Positions 8,730 through 16,669 of a stretch of DNA of 64,000 bases are shown here, piece after piece. The stretch is from Streptomyces hilarionis. Its GTDB lineage: Bacteria; Actinomycetota; Actinomycetes; Streptomycetales; Streptomycetaceae. The DNA is taken from positions 1 through 64,000 of the forward strand of contig NZ_JAHHIT010000054.1 in assembly GCF_024539675.1 (NCBI RefSeq), given 5' to 3'. The position numbers and the translations under genes were made by a program. The notes beneath the pieces were generated by a model. It was given only the letters and a program-made list of their open reading frames with translations. It searched no databases and had not been told where the DNA came from. The first letter of the stretch is position 1; each line of letters opens with the position of its first letter.

Positions 8730-8960
8730 CTCAAGAGCGGTGCCCCGGCCGCATACTCGGTGGGCCTGTCGAGGAAGAAGCCGGGCGGCCGGGAGGTGTG
8801 GGGCAAGACCGGCGGGCGCTGGGGCTGCAACGCGGCCGTCGCCTCCACCCGCGACGGCTCCCGCACCCTCGTCCACAGCGTCAACGCCACGGACACCGAG
8901 GGCCAGGACATGAACAAGGTGGCGCAGAACATCATGGTGGCGGCGTACGGCAGTCCCTGA
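8730..8960 (+). pseudogene. C-terminal remnant of a secreted serine hydrolase (DD-carboxypeptidase/beta-lactamase family)
   Basis: The frame reads APAAYSVGLSRKK, then GGREVWGKTGGRWG, then AATRDGSRTL-like and NATDTEGQDMNKVAQN before a stop. This is the typical C-terminus of Streptomyces D-alanyl-D-alanine carboxypeptidase-type hydrolases. The catalytic SxxK and YxN regions are absent, and the upstream part is replaced by kinase-derived sequence in another frame. Confidence 0.65.
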
Positions 8961-9105
8961 CACCCCGACGGTCCGAACGATGCGGCCTGCGCCGCGGGCC
9001 GAATGCCGGCAGGCAGATGTGGCCAGCAGTCGCCTACTCGTTCACCGGGCCGCGCCATAAACTGCCACGGCTCCGAAACGCGGCGATCTTTGGAGGATGT
9101 GCAGG

Positions 9106-9831
9106 ATGAACCGAACTCTCATGACCGCATTGGCGGCAGCCGCCTTGTTCGTGTCAGGGGAGAGCGCCACCGCCTCCGCTGCCGAAGCCCCGCCGCGAAC
9201 CACGCACGGGCCGTGCCAGTACACCCAGACCCCGGACGAACCGGCGGCGCGGCGGGTTCCGCTGCCGCCCGACCCACGGCACACCCCCGACCACGGCACG
9301 CTGGGCATGGCTGTCCGGACGAACCAGGGCCCGCTCCCCTTGACTCTGGATTGGGCCAAGGCGCCGTGCACGGTCCAGAGCTTCGTGCATCTGGCGCGGC
9401 ACGGGTTCTACGACCGTACGGTGTGCCATCGGCTGACGGCGTATCCGACGCTGAAGGTCCTCCAGTGCGGCGACCCGACCGGCACGGGCGAAGGCGGGCC
9501 GGGGTACGCGTACAAAGACGAGCTGCCCGTGGACCTGCCGCCGGCGCCGAGCGATCCGACCGGCGTCCGTCGCCTTTACGGGCGCGGTCTGCTCGCGATG
9601 GCCAACGCCGGTCCGAACACGAACGGTTCCCAGTTCTTCGTCGTCTATGGCGACTCCGCACTGCGGCCCAACTACACGGTGTTCGGCACCGTCGGCACCG
9701 CCGGCCTGAAGACGCTCGACAAGATCGCCGCTGGTGGGATCGAGCCGACTGCGCAGGACCCCGCACCGGTCGACGGCGCACCCGCGTTGCGGACCGAGCT
9801 GTTCGACGTCCGGCAGTCCTGCCGGTCCTGA
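9106..9831 (+). CDS. Secreted cyclophilin-type peptidyl-prolyl isomerase
   Basis: A 241-residue protein with a Sec signal peptide (MNRTLMTALAAAALFVSGES, cleavage near ASA) followed by a cyclophilin domain. Recognisable blocks are FYDRTVCHRLTAYPTLKVLQ, CGDPTGTGEGGPGY, then LLAMANAGPNTNGSQFFVVY and LRPNYTVFGTV, spanning about residues 65-230. ATG 9106 is preferred over ATG 9097 because GGAGG lies nine bases upstream. It likely catalyses prolyl isomerisation during folding of exported proteins. The mature protein has cysteines in the N-terminal extension and active-site region. It stands as a single gene just after the decayed patch. Confidence 0.9.
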   Translation: MNRTLMTALAAAALFVSGESATASAAEAPPRTTHGPCQYTQTPDEPAARRVPLPPDPRHTPDHGTLGMAVRTNQGPLPLTLDWAKAPCTVQSFVHLARHGFYDRTVCHRLTAYPTLKVLQCGDPTGTGEGGPGYAYKDELPVDLPPAPSDPTGVRRLYGRGLLAMANAGPNTNGSQFFVVYGDSALRPNYTVFGTVGTAGLKTLDKIAAGGIEPTAQDPAPVDGAPALRTELFDVRQSCRS

Positions 9832-10005
9832 CGAGCCGTGGTGCGGCCACCCCTGTGAGTCCGGCGTGCCTGGTCTCACGGGGATGTCGGGGAGCGGTCG
9901 GCGATGTCCGTCCAGATGACATCGCCGATGCGGCCGTAGGAGGCGACCGGAACGGGACAGGCTGCAAACGTAGGCGGGGGCACCGCAGTTCGAGCCCATG
10001 GCCAT

Positions 10006-10032
10006 ATGCCCTCAATGCCCTCAATGCCCTCG
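10006..10032. repeat. Three 9-bp tandem repeats (ATGCCCTCA)
   Basis: Two perfect copies and a third with one mismatch, in the 295-bp interval between the cyclophilin and MerR genes, where no gene is seen. Confidence 0.8.
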
Positions 10033-10126
10033 AGGAATGTGCCGGGCCTTCCGACAGCGAGGGTGCAGACCGTGATGGCCGGTCCCTCGAGCGTGGATCG
10101 CTCGTGAGCCGTCCGTCCGACCGCGC

Positions 10127-10504
10127 CTACGGGTGCGTGTCCGTGATCGCGATGACCTCGTCGAGGCGGTCCAGGGCGGCCTGGAGGTCGTCGATCTTGG
10201 CCTGCATGCGGTCGCGCTCGGCACGCAGGAGGGCTCGTTGCTCGGCGTCGGTGTGCCCGGAGTCCCAGCACGGCAGGAGTTCCGCGATCGTACGGCTCGT
10301 CAGGCCGGCGGTGAACATCTGCTGGAAGAAGCGCACCAGGGTGATCGCGTCCTGGCGGTAGAGGCGCTGACCGGACGGGCTGCGCTCCGCGATGAGTAGT
10401 CCCTGCTGCTCGTAGTAGCGGACCGCTCGTACGGAGACGCCGGCGCCCCGCGCCACCTCGCCGATGCGCATCAACCGTTCGGCCGCACCGTGCGTGACGG
10501 TCAT
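10127..10504 (-). CDS. MerR-family transcriptional regulator
   Basis: A 125-residue regulator. The N-terminal winged HTH is canonical (MRIGEVARGAGVSVRAVRYY, then EQQGLL and SGQRLYRQDAI), followed by a coiled-coil dimerisation helix (LRAERDRMQAKIDDLQAALD). There is no cysteine-rich metal-binding loop, so it belongs with small-molecule- or stress-sensing members. ATG 10504 has GAGAGGAAAG upstream. It is divergent from an SDR gene and shares a MerR-type operator with it, so it probably controls that gene by promoter distortion, and possibly itself. Confidence 0.9.
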   Translation of the reverse strand: MTVTHGAAERLMRIGEVARGAGVSVRAVRYYEQQGLLIAERSPSGQRLYRQDAITLVRFFQQMFTAGLTSRTIAELLPCWDSGHTDAEQRALLRAERDRMQAKIDDLQAALDRLDEVIAITDTHP

Positions 10505-10540
10505 GGTGCTTTCCTCTCACCCGGTCCTGACGACCAGCAC

Positions 10541-10580
10541 TTGCCCCTGACGTCAACGTCAGGTTTTAGCGTACCGGTCA
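10541..10580 (+). promoter_or_regulatory. MerR-type promoter/operator for the SDR gene
   Basis: The palindrome CCTGACGTCAACGTCAGG (10546-10563) lies between a -35 (TTGCCC, 10541-10546) and a -10 (TAGCGT, 10567-10572). The 20-bp spacer is the stretched spacing typical of MerR-activated promoters. Transcription should begin around 10579-10580, at the A of the SDR start codon, implying a leaderless message. Confidence 0.75.
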
Positions 10581-11308
10581 TGGACATCGACAACTCAGTC
10601 GCCCTCGTCACCGGAGCCAACCGCGGTCTGGGCCGCGCCTTCGCCCAGCGCCTGCTCGAACGGGGCGCCCGCAAGGTCTACGCGACGGCCCGCCGACCGC
10701 AGACCGTGGACCTGCCCGGGGTCGAGGTGCTGCCCCTCGACATCACCGATCCCGCATCCGTGAGGGCCGCTGCCGAGGCCGCCCCGGACGTCTCGCTCCT
10801 CATCAACAACGCGGGAATCAGCACGGGGACCGACTTGGTGTCCGGTCCGCTGGACGCGGTGCGGAACGAGCTGGAGACCAACATGTTCGGCCACCTGGGA
10901 ATGATCCGGGCGTTCGCGCCGGCGCTCGCCGGGAACGGCGGGGGAGCGATCGTCACCATCCTCTCCGCCATGTCGTGGTTCGGGGGCAAGGGCGCCAATG
11001 CCTACCATCTGAGCAAGGCCGCCGCCTGGGCCATGACCAACGGCGTCCGCCTGGAGCTCGCCGAACAGGGCACGCTCGTCACGGCGGTGCACCTCGGCCT
11101 GGCCGACACCGATATGGCGGCCGGCTGGCCCGTGGACAAGATCGCTCCCTCGGACCTGGCCGACGCGGCGCTCGACGGAGTCGAGGCGGGCTCGGCCGAG
11201 GTCCTCGCCGACCGGTGGAGTCGGGACGTCAAGTCCCGACTGCCGCTCACGCCGGAAGAGTTCAATGCCGCGATGGACCGCGCCCTGGCGGCCCTCACCG
11301 CGACCTGA
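10580..11308 (+). CDS. Short-chain dehydrogenase/reductase
   Basis: A 242-residue classical SDR. The Rossmann motif is VTGANRGLGRAF (TGxxxGxG, residues about 10-21), followed by LPLDITDP, LLINNAG (NNAG) and the catalytic set with Ser in ILSAMSW and the YHLSK motif. The start is ATG 10580. No ribosome site exists upstream, and the predicted transcription start coincides with it, so it is probably leaderless. It is controlled by the divergent MerR gene. Such pairs often reduce reactive carbonyls or quinones, but the substrate here is unknown. Confidence 0.9.
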   Translation: MDIDNSVALVTGANRGLGRAFAQRLLERGARKVYATARRPQTVDLPGVEVLPLDITDPASVRAAAEAAPDVSLLINNAGISTGTDLVSGPLDAVRNELETNMFGHLGMIRAFAPALAGNGGGAIVTILSAMSWFGGKGANAYHLSKAAAWAMTNGVRLELAEQGTLVTAVHLGLADTDMAAGWPVDKIAPSDLADAALDGVEAGSAEVLADRWSRDVKSRLPLTPEEFNAAMDRALAALTAT

Positions 11309-11525
11309 GCACGTCGAGACGGCCGACCCCCGATCCGGGCAGGTGCATCGCGCGGGCGTACAGGGACCGACTCACGTCCGCGCGAGAAAGGGGCGTCGCC
11401 CGAGGGGCTCCATCTCACCGTGCACACTGCCGGCCGATAGCAGGCCGCACGGTATTCGGCCAGGTCCGATGGCTTTGTGCCATTCGTCCGCAACCGGCCG
11501 CCCACCGCGACTGTGGCCCGGTTAC

Positions 11526-11805
11526 ATGAAGGGACTGGGGTGGCGTACTGGCACCCCTGCGTGGCGATGGCCGGTCGTGTGGGGGAGGTGGGGACGGTTG
11601 CTGACCATCAACGTGGCGGTGCTGCTCGCAGCCATCGTCGTCTGGCGGCTGAAGCGGCGTACGGAGGCCCGCAGCCGCTCCGACGAGAAGCTGACCGCCG
11701 TGATCGTTCTGGCCCTGGGCGTCCTGATCGCCCCCACTCCGGCGGGCCAGGGGATCGTGAATTCTGGGACAGCTTGCGAGCGGCGTCACCCAGGCCGGCC
11801 GATGA
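11526..11805 (+). pseudogene. Small membrane protein gene with a frameshift
   Basis: The first frame encodes a hydrophobic protein (LLTINVAVLLAAIVVWRLKR, then RSDEKLTAVIVLALGVLIAP and TPAGQGIV). After GGGATCGTG at about 11760 the reading continues more sensibly one base out of phase as LGQLASGVTQAGR followed by a stop at 11803-11805. One extra base there would explain this; as given, the original frame runs on with unrelated residues to 11882. It lies directly upstream of the Mrr-like nuclease and may be its partner. The exact start is uncertain because no strong ribosome site precedes ATG 11526. Confidence 0.5.
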
Positions 11806-11881
11806 GCCCCGGCACACGTACGCGCCGCATGGCGCCCGCCGGTGCGCGCTGCGGGGTGCCGCACGAGGGAGCGGGGCAGTG

Positions 11882-12571
11882 ATGGCGGCACGTCGACGAC
11901 GGTGGCGGCTGAAGAAGCGGACGCGCAGACAGATGCAGGGCTGGGGCGCGGTGGTGGCGCTGGCCGCCGTGGTGTGGGTGGCCGGGCACTGGTCGGTGGT
12001 GTGGCCCGTCCTGGTGGCGGTGCTCGGTGCGGCCGTGGTCGGCGGGGCCGGCTGGGCGTTGGTGGGGGCGCACCGCCGTGCGGTCGGCCAGGACCGCGCG
12101 TGGCGGGCCGAGGAGGAGGCCAGGGCGCGGGAACTGTCGATGGCTGAGGTCGACGCCTTGTCGTGGCAGGACTTCGAAACGTACGTCGCGGAGCTGTGCC
12201 GGCGGGACGGCTGCACGAAGGTCGTCGTCAGCGGCAGGAGCGGCGACCTGGGCGCGGATGTCGTCGGCTACCTGGCCGACGGCCGCAAACTGGTCGTCCA
12301 GGTCAAGAAATATGCGACGCAGCGCAGCGTGTCCTCACAGGACATGCAGAAGTTCGTAGGCACCGCCCGCCTCGAGCACGGCGCTGACGTCGCCCTGTTC
12401 GTCACCACCTGCCGCGCGTTCACCAAGGCCGCGTTGGGCCTGGCGCTGCGCCAGAACATCGTGGCCCTGCACCGCGACCTGCTGGGTTCGTGGGTCAAGG
12501 GCGCTCATCTGGAGACCCTGATCCCGCTGAACGGCAGCGGCGGCGGCACCGGACGGCGTCCCCCTGCCTGA
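11882..12571 (+). CDS. Membrane-anchored Mrr-type nuclease
   Basis: A 229-residue protein: a basic N-terminus (RRRRWRLKKRTRRQMQGW), two transmembrane helices (about residues 25-65), a charged linker, and a C-terminal Mrr_cat/restriction-endonuclease-like domain. Catalytic signature residues are visible in WQDFETYVAELC, GDLGADVVGY and KLVVQVKKY (D...QxK), then FVTTCRAFTKAA. GGGAG precedes ATG 11882. Mrr-type domains cleave modified or foreign DNA. The membrane anchor would place the nuclease at the inner face of the membrane, as seen in some plasmid or phage defence proteins. That role is inferred; no methyltransferase or helicase is adjacent. Confidence 0.8.
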   Translation: MAARRRRWRLKKRTRRQMQGWGAVVALAAVVWVAGHWSVVWPVLVAVLGAAVVGGAGWALVGAHRRAVGQDRAWRAEEEARARELSMAEVDALSWQDFETYVAELCRRDGCTKVVVSGRSGDLGADVVGYLADGRKLVVQVKKYATQRSVSSQDMQKFVGTARLEHGADVALFVTTCRAFTKAALGLALRQNIVALHRDLLGSWVKGAHLETLIPLNGSGGGTGRRPPA

Positions 12572-12793
12572 TCGTCCGGCCAGGATGTCTGCGCCTGGGT
12601 GGACGCGCCGTTCAGCGAGCGGCGGAGATCGTCGACGGGGTCAGTCGGCACCCGAGCGCTGCGTATCGCCGTCTGGTGGCGGCGGGGTGCGCAGCAGCCC
12701 GGGGTCGCGGCTGGTCCGCCGAGCCGGTGGGCGACGTCCGGTGGTGCCGTGGATGACGCCGGCGGTGGTCTTCGGAGACGTGGAACGGCTCGG

Positions 12794-13696
12794 TCAGCCG
12801 CGCTGGGCGGCGTCGTAGACGGCCTGCGCGGTCTTGTCGAACGTCGGACCGTACATCGGGCTGCCGCCGCCGTGGCCCTCGCCGTGGCTGTTGACCGACA
12901 CCACGGTGCCCTTGCCGGTGGCGGCGTTGAACGCGGCGAGCCAGGGCCCGCCGCTCGCGCCGCCGCCGAGGTCGCACGGCATGCGGTGCTCGTCTCCTGA
13001 GGCACGCTGAGAGGTACCGGCGCAGTACAGCAGCTCTTCGCCCCGCTGGGGCGTGGTCGCCGGATAGCCGAAGGCGGTGACCGGTTCACCGGCGGCACGG
13101 CCGAAGGCGATGTTCTGCGCCCCCACGGCGTCGGTGAGCCGCTTTCCTGACGAGGGGGTGGCGACGACCATCGCCGCCACGTCGTGGACACTGTCCTCGG
13201 CCCAGGAGCGCGGTGTCATGGTCGCCTTGACGGCGTAGCGGCCGTAGGGCGTCCTGCCCTTGGCGTAGCCGGGGGCGAAGACGATGTCGCTGTAGGTGTT
13301 GACCGGTGACGAGCCGAGGCGTGCGCAGTGGGCGGCGGTCATGATCACGGAGTGGTTGCCGCTGGTGACGGCGCTGGCCGTGCACCAGGTGTCCCGCCCG
13401 CTCGAATCGGCGAAGAAGAGCCGGCCGATGCTGGGGATGCCCTTTCCGGTCCAGGGCTTGCTGAGCGGACCGGTCGGCCCCAGGTCGACGGCGCGGCTGA
13501 CCTCCTTCATGCGCGCGGGCGTCCAGTAGGAGAGGGCCGCGGTGAGGTCCGCTGCCGAGTAGGTGACCGTGCTGACCGGCGTGGATGCGGCGGTTGCCGA
13601 CTGGGCTGGGGCCGCCAGGGGGCCGGCCAGGGCCAGCAGGGTGGTAGCCAGACCGAAGACGGCGCGGCGGGCCCCTCGGGACGAGCTGGGCGACAT
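12794..13696 (-). CDS. Secreted trypsin-like serine protease
   Basis: A 300-residue exported protease. The signal peptide runs to about APAQSATA (residue 36), followed by a propeptide-like stretch (YSAADLTAALSYWTPARMKE). The chymotrypsin triad is visible: His in IMTAAHC, Asp in VHDVAAMV, Ser in LGGGASGGPW. Cysteine pairs flank the His and Ser loops. ATG 13696 has GAGAGGACACTC upstream; 100 further in-frame residues upstream are not protein-like. Relatives are extracellular V8/trypsin-type peptidases. It stands alone on the minus strand and is likely released to degrade environmental protein. Confidence 0.9.
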   Translation of the reverse strand: MSPSSSRGARRAVFGLATTLLALAGPLAAPAQSATAASTPVSTVTYSAADLTAALSYWTPARMKEVSRAVDLGPTGPLSKPWTGKGIPSIGRLFFADSSGRDTWCTASAVTSGNHSVIMTAAHCARLGSSPVNTYSDIVFAPGYAKGRTPYGRYAVKATMTPRSWAEDSVHDVAAMVVATPSSGKRLTDAVGAQNIAFGRAAGEPVTAFGYPATTPQRGEELLYCAGTSQRASGDEHRMPCDLGGGASGGPWLAAFNAATGKGTVVSVNSHGEGHGGGSPMYGPTFDKTAQAVYDAAQRG

Positions 13697-14006
13697 GAGT
13701 GTCCTCTCGGAACGTCGAGATCGGTGATCACTCGGAAGGATGCGATTTCGGCGAGTGGCGTGCATCCGCCGCCCGATCTTCGTCGTTACGGCCATCTCGG
13801 TACCCCGACCGTCGGCCTTCGGTCGCCCCCGTCCGGGAGCACGGCTCGGCCGCACCAGGTCGATCCGGTCCACGGAACAGGGCCGCAATGAGGGGGAGGA
13901 GGCGTTCGCGGCACTGTTTCCCATGACAGGCGGACCGGTACGCGGGCGTGAAGCCGCAAGGCGCGCGACCGAATGTGCCGCACTCGGCAGGCCCACCCGT
14001 ACCGGG

Positions 14007-14660
14007 TCAGCCGCGCTCCCGCTCCTGCCTTGCGGCGCGCAGACCGAGCACGAGGAGGCGCAGCCCGCTCTCGAAGCCGATGTCGCCGTCGACGCCGAGC
14101 AGTTCGCTCGACGCCTCGGTGGCGAGGGGGAAGCGTTCGGCGTCGATCATCCGGGCGAGCCGTTCGGGTGCGTAGGGGTTGTCGTCTCCGTACGCCGCGC
14201 TGGTGTGGGCCTGCTCCTCGATGGTGCAGCCGATGGTGAAGTGCAGGACTGCCGCGACACCGCGTGCCGCCTCGGTGAGGGTGAAGCCGGCGTCCCGCAG
14301 GGTTCGCAGGTTCAGCTCCACTGCCCGATGCACCGCCGGGTGGTTCACGTAGGTGCCGGCGAGGACGCGCGCTCCGTCCCGGTGGCTCAGCATCGCCTGG
14401 CGCAGCTGGCGGGCCCAGTCGGCGAGCCAGTCCTCCCAGGAGGCGCCCTCGTGGGGTGACTCCAGCCTCTCGGCCGCCTCGACGTAGACCAGGGTGGCCA
14501 TGGCGTCGAGCAGCTCCTGCTTGTTCTTGATGTGCCAGTAGAGGGTGGGGGCCCGAACGCCGAGGTCCTGGGCGACAAGACGCATGGTGAGCCCGTCGAG
14601 GCCGACGTCGTCGAGCAGTCCCAACGCCGCCCGCGCGATCACTCCGGAGTTGATCTTCAT
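14007..14660 (-). CDS. TetR-class repressor (TetR_C domain)
   Basis: A 217-residue regulator. The N-terminal HTH (INSGVIARAALGLLDDVGLD, then GLTMRLVAQDLGVRAPTLYW, HIKNKQELL) is of the TetR subclass with a TetR_C ligand-binding domain (LADWARQLRQAMLSHRDGAR, HFTIGCTIEEQAH). The start is ATG 14660 with AAGGCGGG upstream. It is divergent from an FAD monooxygenase, and the 126-bp interval holds two dyads close to the tetO consensus. It probably represses the monooxygenase (and itself) until a polyketide-like or aromatic ligand binds. Confidence 0.9.
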   Translation of the reverse strand: MKINSGVIARAALGLLDDVGLDGLTMRLVAQDLGVRAPTLYWHIKNKQELLDAMATLVYVEAAERLESPHEGASWEDWLADWARQLRQAMLSHRDGARVLAGTYVNHPAVHRAVELNLRTLRDAGFTLTEAARGVAAVLHFTIGCTIEEQAHTSAAYGDDNPYAPERLARMIDAERFPLATEASSELLGVDGDIGFESGLRLLVLGLRAARQERERG

Positions 14661-14689
14661 TGCGTTCCCGCCTTCCTGAACGCTTGACA

Positions 14690-14729
14690 CTCTAACATCG
14701 TTAGAGGCAGTCTCTAACGATGTTAGAGA
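14690..14729. promoter_or_regulatory. Pair of tetO-like operators
   Basis: Two dyads: CTCTAACATCGTTAGAG (14690-14706) and TCTCTAACGATGTTAGAGA (14711-14729), centres about 22 bases apart. Both resemble the tet operator core (CTATCATTGATAG). A TTGACA (14684-14689) abuts the first dyad. They sit between the TetR gene (start 14660) and the monooxygenase (start 14787), as expected for autorepression and repression of the divergent gene. Confidence 0.85.
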
Positions 14730-14786
14730 CTCTCGTGCCGTGAGAGGCAGCGGGACGGAAGACCAACCGGAACAGGGGACATCCGC

Positions 14787-16304
14787 ATGACCGACACGAA
14801 GACCCGCACGGATGTGGTGATCGCGGGCGGCGGCCCGGCCGGCCTGATGCTCGCCTGCGAACTGCGGCTGGCCGGAGTCGACGTGGTGGTGGTCGACCGG
14901 CTCGCCGCGCGAACCGGCGAGTCACGGGCCGGCGGGATACACGCCCGGACCATGGAAGTACTGGACCAGCGGGGCGTCCTGGACCGCTTCCTGGCGGTCG
15001 GCGCATCCCGCCCGATAGGTCACTTCGCGGGGCTGTGGCTGGACTTCGACCGGTTCGACACCCGGTATCCCCGGTCGCTGGTGCTCCAGCAGTCCCGTAT
15101 CGAGCGGCTGCTCGAGGAGTGGGCGACCGAACTCGGTTTACGGGTGCGCTGGTCGTCAGAGGTGACGGGGATCCGCCAGCACGCCACCGGCGTCGAGGTC
15201 GAGGTGGGCGGACCGGACGGCTCACGTTCGACACTGCACGCCCACTACCTCGTCGGCTGCGACGGCGGGCGCAGTGCGGTGCGCAAACTCGCGGGCATCG
15301 GCTTCCCCGGCACCCCGGCGTCAGTGACCGCGCTGCTCGGAGACGTCGAACTCACCGACCCGCCCGCCGAATCGCTCTTCATGCAGCGGCGACCGGGCGG
15401 TGACTTCTCGGTGTTCGCCTTCGAACCGGGCTGGCACCGGGTGATCACCACGCAGTACGACCGTGTCGCCGACCAGGGGGACCCGGTGACGTTCGAGGAG
15501 CTGCGGGAGTCGCTGCTGCGCATCGCGGGTACCGACTTCGGCATGCACAGCCCCCGTTGGGTCTCCCGGTTCGGCGACGCCGCCCGGCAGGCCGAGCGGT
15601 ACCGCCAAGGCCGTGTGCTGCTGGCGGGCGACGCGGCGCACATCCACTTCCCGGCAGGTGGCCAGGGATTGAATCTGGGAGTCCAGGACGCGGTCAACCT
15701 CGGCTGGAAACTCGCCTCGGTGGTGCACGGCCGGGCGCCGGAGACCCTGCTCGACAGCTACCACGCCGAGCGGTATCCCGTCGCGGAACGGGTACTGCAC
15801 AACACCCGGGCGCAGACGGCGCTGTCGCGTCCGGGCCCGCAGACCGACGCGCTGCGCGACGTACTCCGTTCGCTCATCGCACACGACGACGTCAACCGGC
15901 ACCTGGGCGGCATGATCACCGCGCTCGACCTGCGCTACCGCATGGGTGACGACCACCCGCTGACCGGCCGCCGGGTCCCCGACGTCGACCTGAAGACCGA
16001 TGACGGCCGCCGTCGCGTCTTCGAACTGCTGCGTACGGCGCGCCCTGTGCTGCTGGACCTTCGCGGTGACACCGACCTGGCGGCCACGGCCGAGAGCTGG
16101 GCCGATCGCGTCGACCTCGTCGAGGCCCGGTCCGCAGCCGACCACTGGCCCGTCTGGCCGGCAGCCGAGATCCTCGCCCCCGCCGCGCTCCTCATCCGCC
16201 CGGACGGCCACGCCGCCTGGACCGCACCCGCCGGTGCCGCCCCCGACCTCGCCGCCCTCCGGACCGCCCTCACCACATGGTTCGGCCCGGCCGAGGCCGA
16301 GTGA
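14787..16304 (+). CDS. FAD-dependent aromatic monooxygenase (class A)
   Basis: A 505-residue flavoprotein hydroxylase. The FAD-binding GxGxxG is VVIAGGGPAGLMLACELRLA (residues about 10-29), the middle motif is YLVGCDGGRSAVRKLAG, and the GD motif is VLLAGDAAHIHFPAGGQGLN. The C-terminal thioredoxin-like extension is present, so the length is typical. Relatives hydroxylate polyketides, phenols or antibiotics such as rifampicin, using NAD(P)H and oxygen. Its tetO-like operator and TetR neighbour suggest induction by an aromatic compound and a detoxifying role, which is an inference. A TTA codon at 15138-15140 (residue 118) may make it bldA-dependent. Confidence 0.9.
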   Translation: MTDTKTRTDVVIAGGGPAGLMLACELRLAGVDVVVVDRLAARTGESRAGGIHARTMEVLDQRGVLDRFLAVGASRPIGHFAGLWLDFDRFDTRYPRSLVLQQSRIERLLEEWATELGLRVRWSSEVTGIRQHATGVEVEVGGPDGSRSTLHAHYLVGCDGGRSAVRKLAGIGFPGTPASVTALLGDVELTDPPAESLFMQRRPGGDFSVFAFEPGWHRVITTQYDRVADQGDPVTFEELRESLLRIAGTDFGMHSPRWVSRFGDAARQAERYRQGRVLLAGDAAHIHFPAGGQGLNLGVQDAVNLGWKLASVVHGRAPETLLDSYHAERYPVAERVLHNTRAQTALSRPGPQTDALRDVLRSLIAHDDVNRHLGGMITALDLRYRMGDDHPLTGRRVPDVDLKTDDGRRRVFELLRTARPVLLDLRGDTDLAATAESWADRVDLVEARSAADHWPVWPAAEILAPAALLIRPDGHAAWTAPAGAAPDLAALRTALTTWFGPAEAE

Positions 16305-16669
16305 CCGGTCCAGGAATCTCGCCCCTTTCAGGACACCGAATCGTGTCGCGCTTCCGGCCGTGCCGGGCGCCCAGCGTTATCTGCTGGAGGAAGCGCAGCC
16401 CGTACTGGGTTCCCCCGCCCCCCACCCGGGCAGCCGGGCGGGGGCCGGGGCGGGGGGACCAGCACGGCGGACGGCGGTCAGGTCGCGCCCACAGTGGCGC
16501 GTGGGGCCCCGGTTGAGTGGTGGCGGTGGGAGTCGTGGCGCACTCAGGATTGGGCGCCGTCCGCCAAGGGGAGCCTGTGTCGTGCGGACCATTGACCGAC
16601 GCGGAACCCCTGTGGTGCAGCGACCGTTGTTCGAGGCCCAGGAGACTTCAGAGATGGAGTTGATGCACG
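16305..16669. other. Intergenic region with GC-rich hairpin
   Basis: No gene seen. Around 16415-16450 a C-rich run, CCCGG-CAG-CCGGG and a G-rich run can fold into a strong stem, a plausible terminator for the monooxygenase gene. The downstream molybdoenzyme promoter should be in the last 150 bases. Confidence 0.45.
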
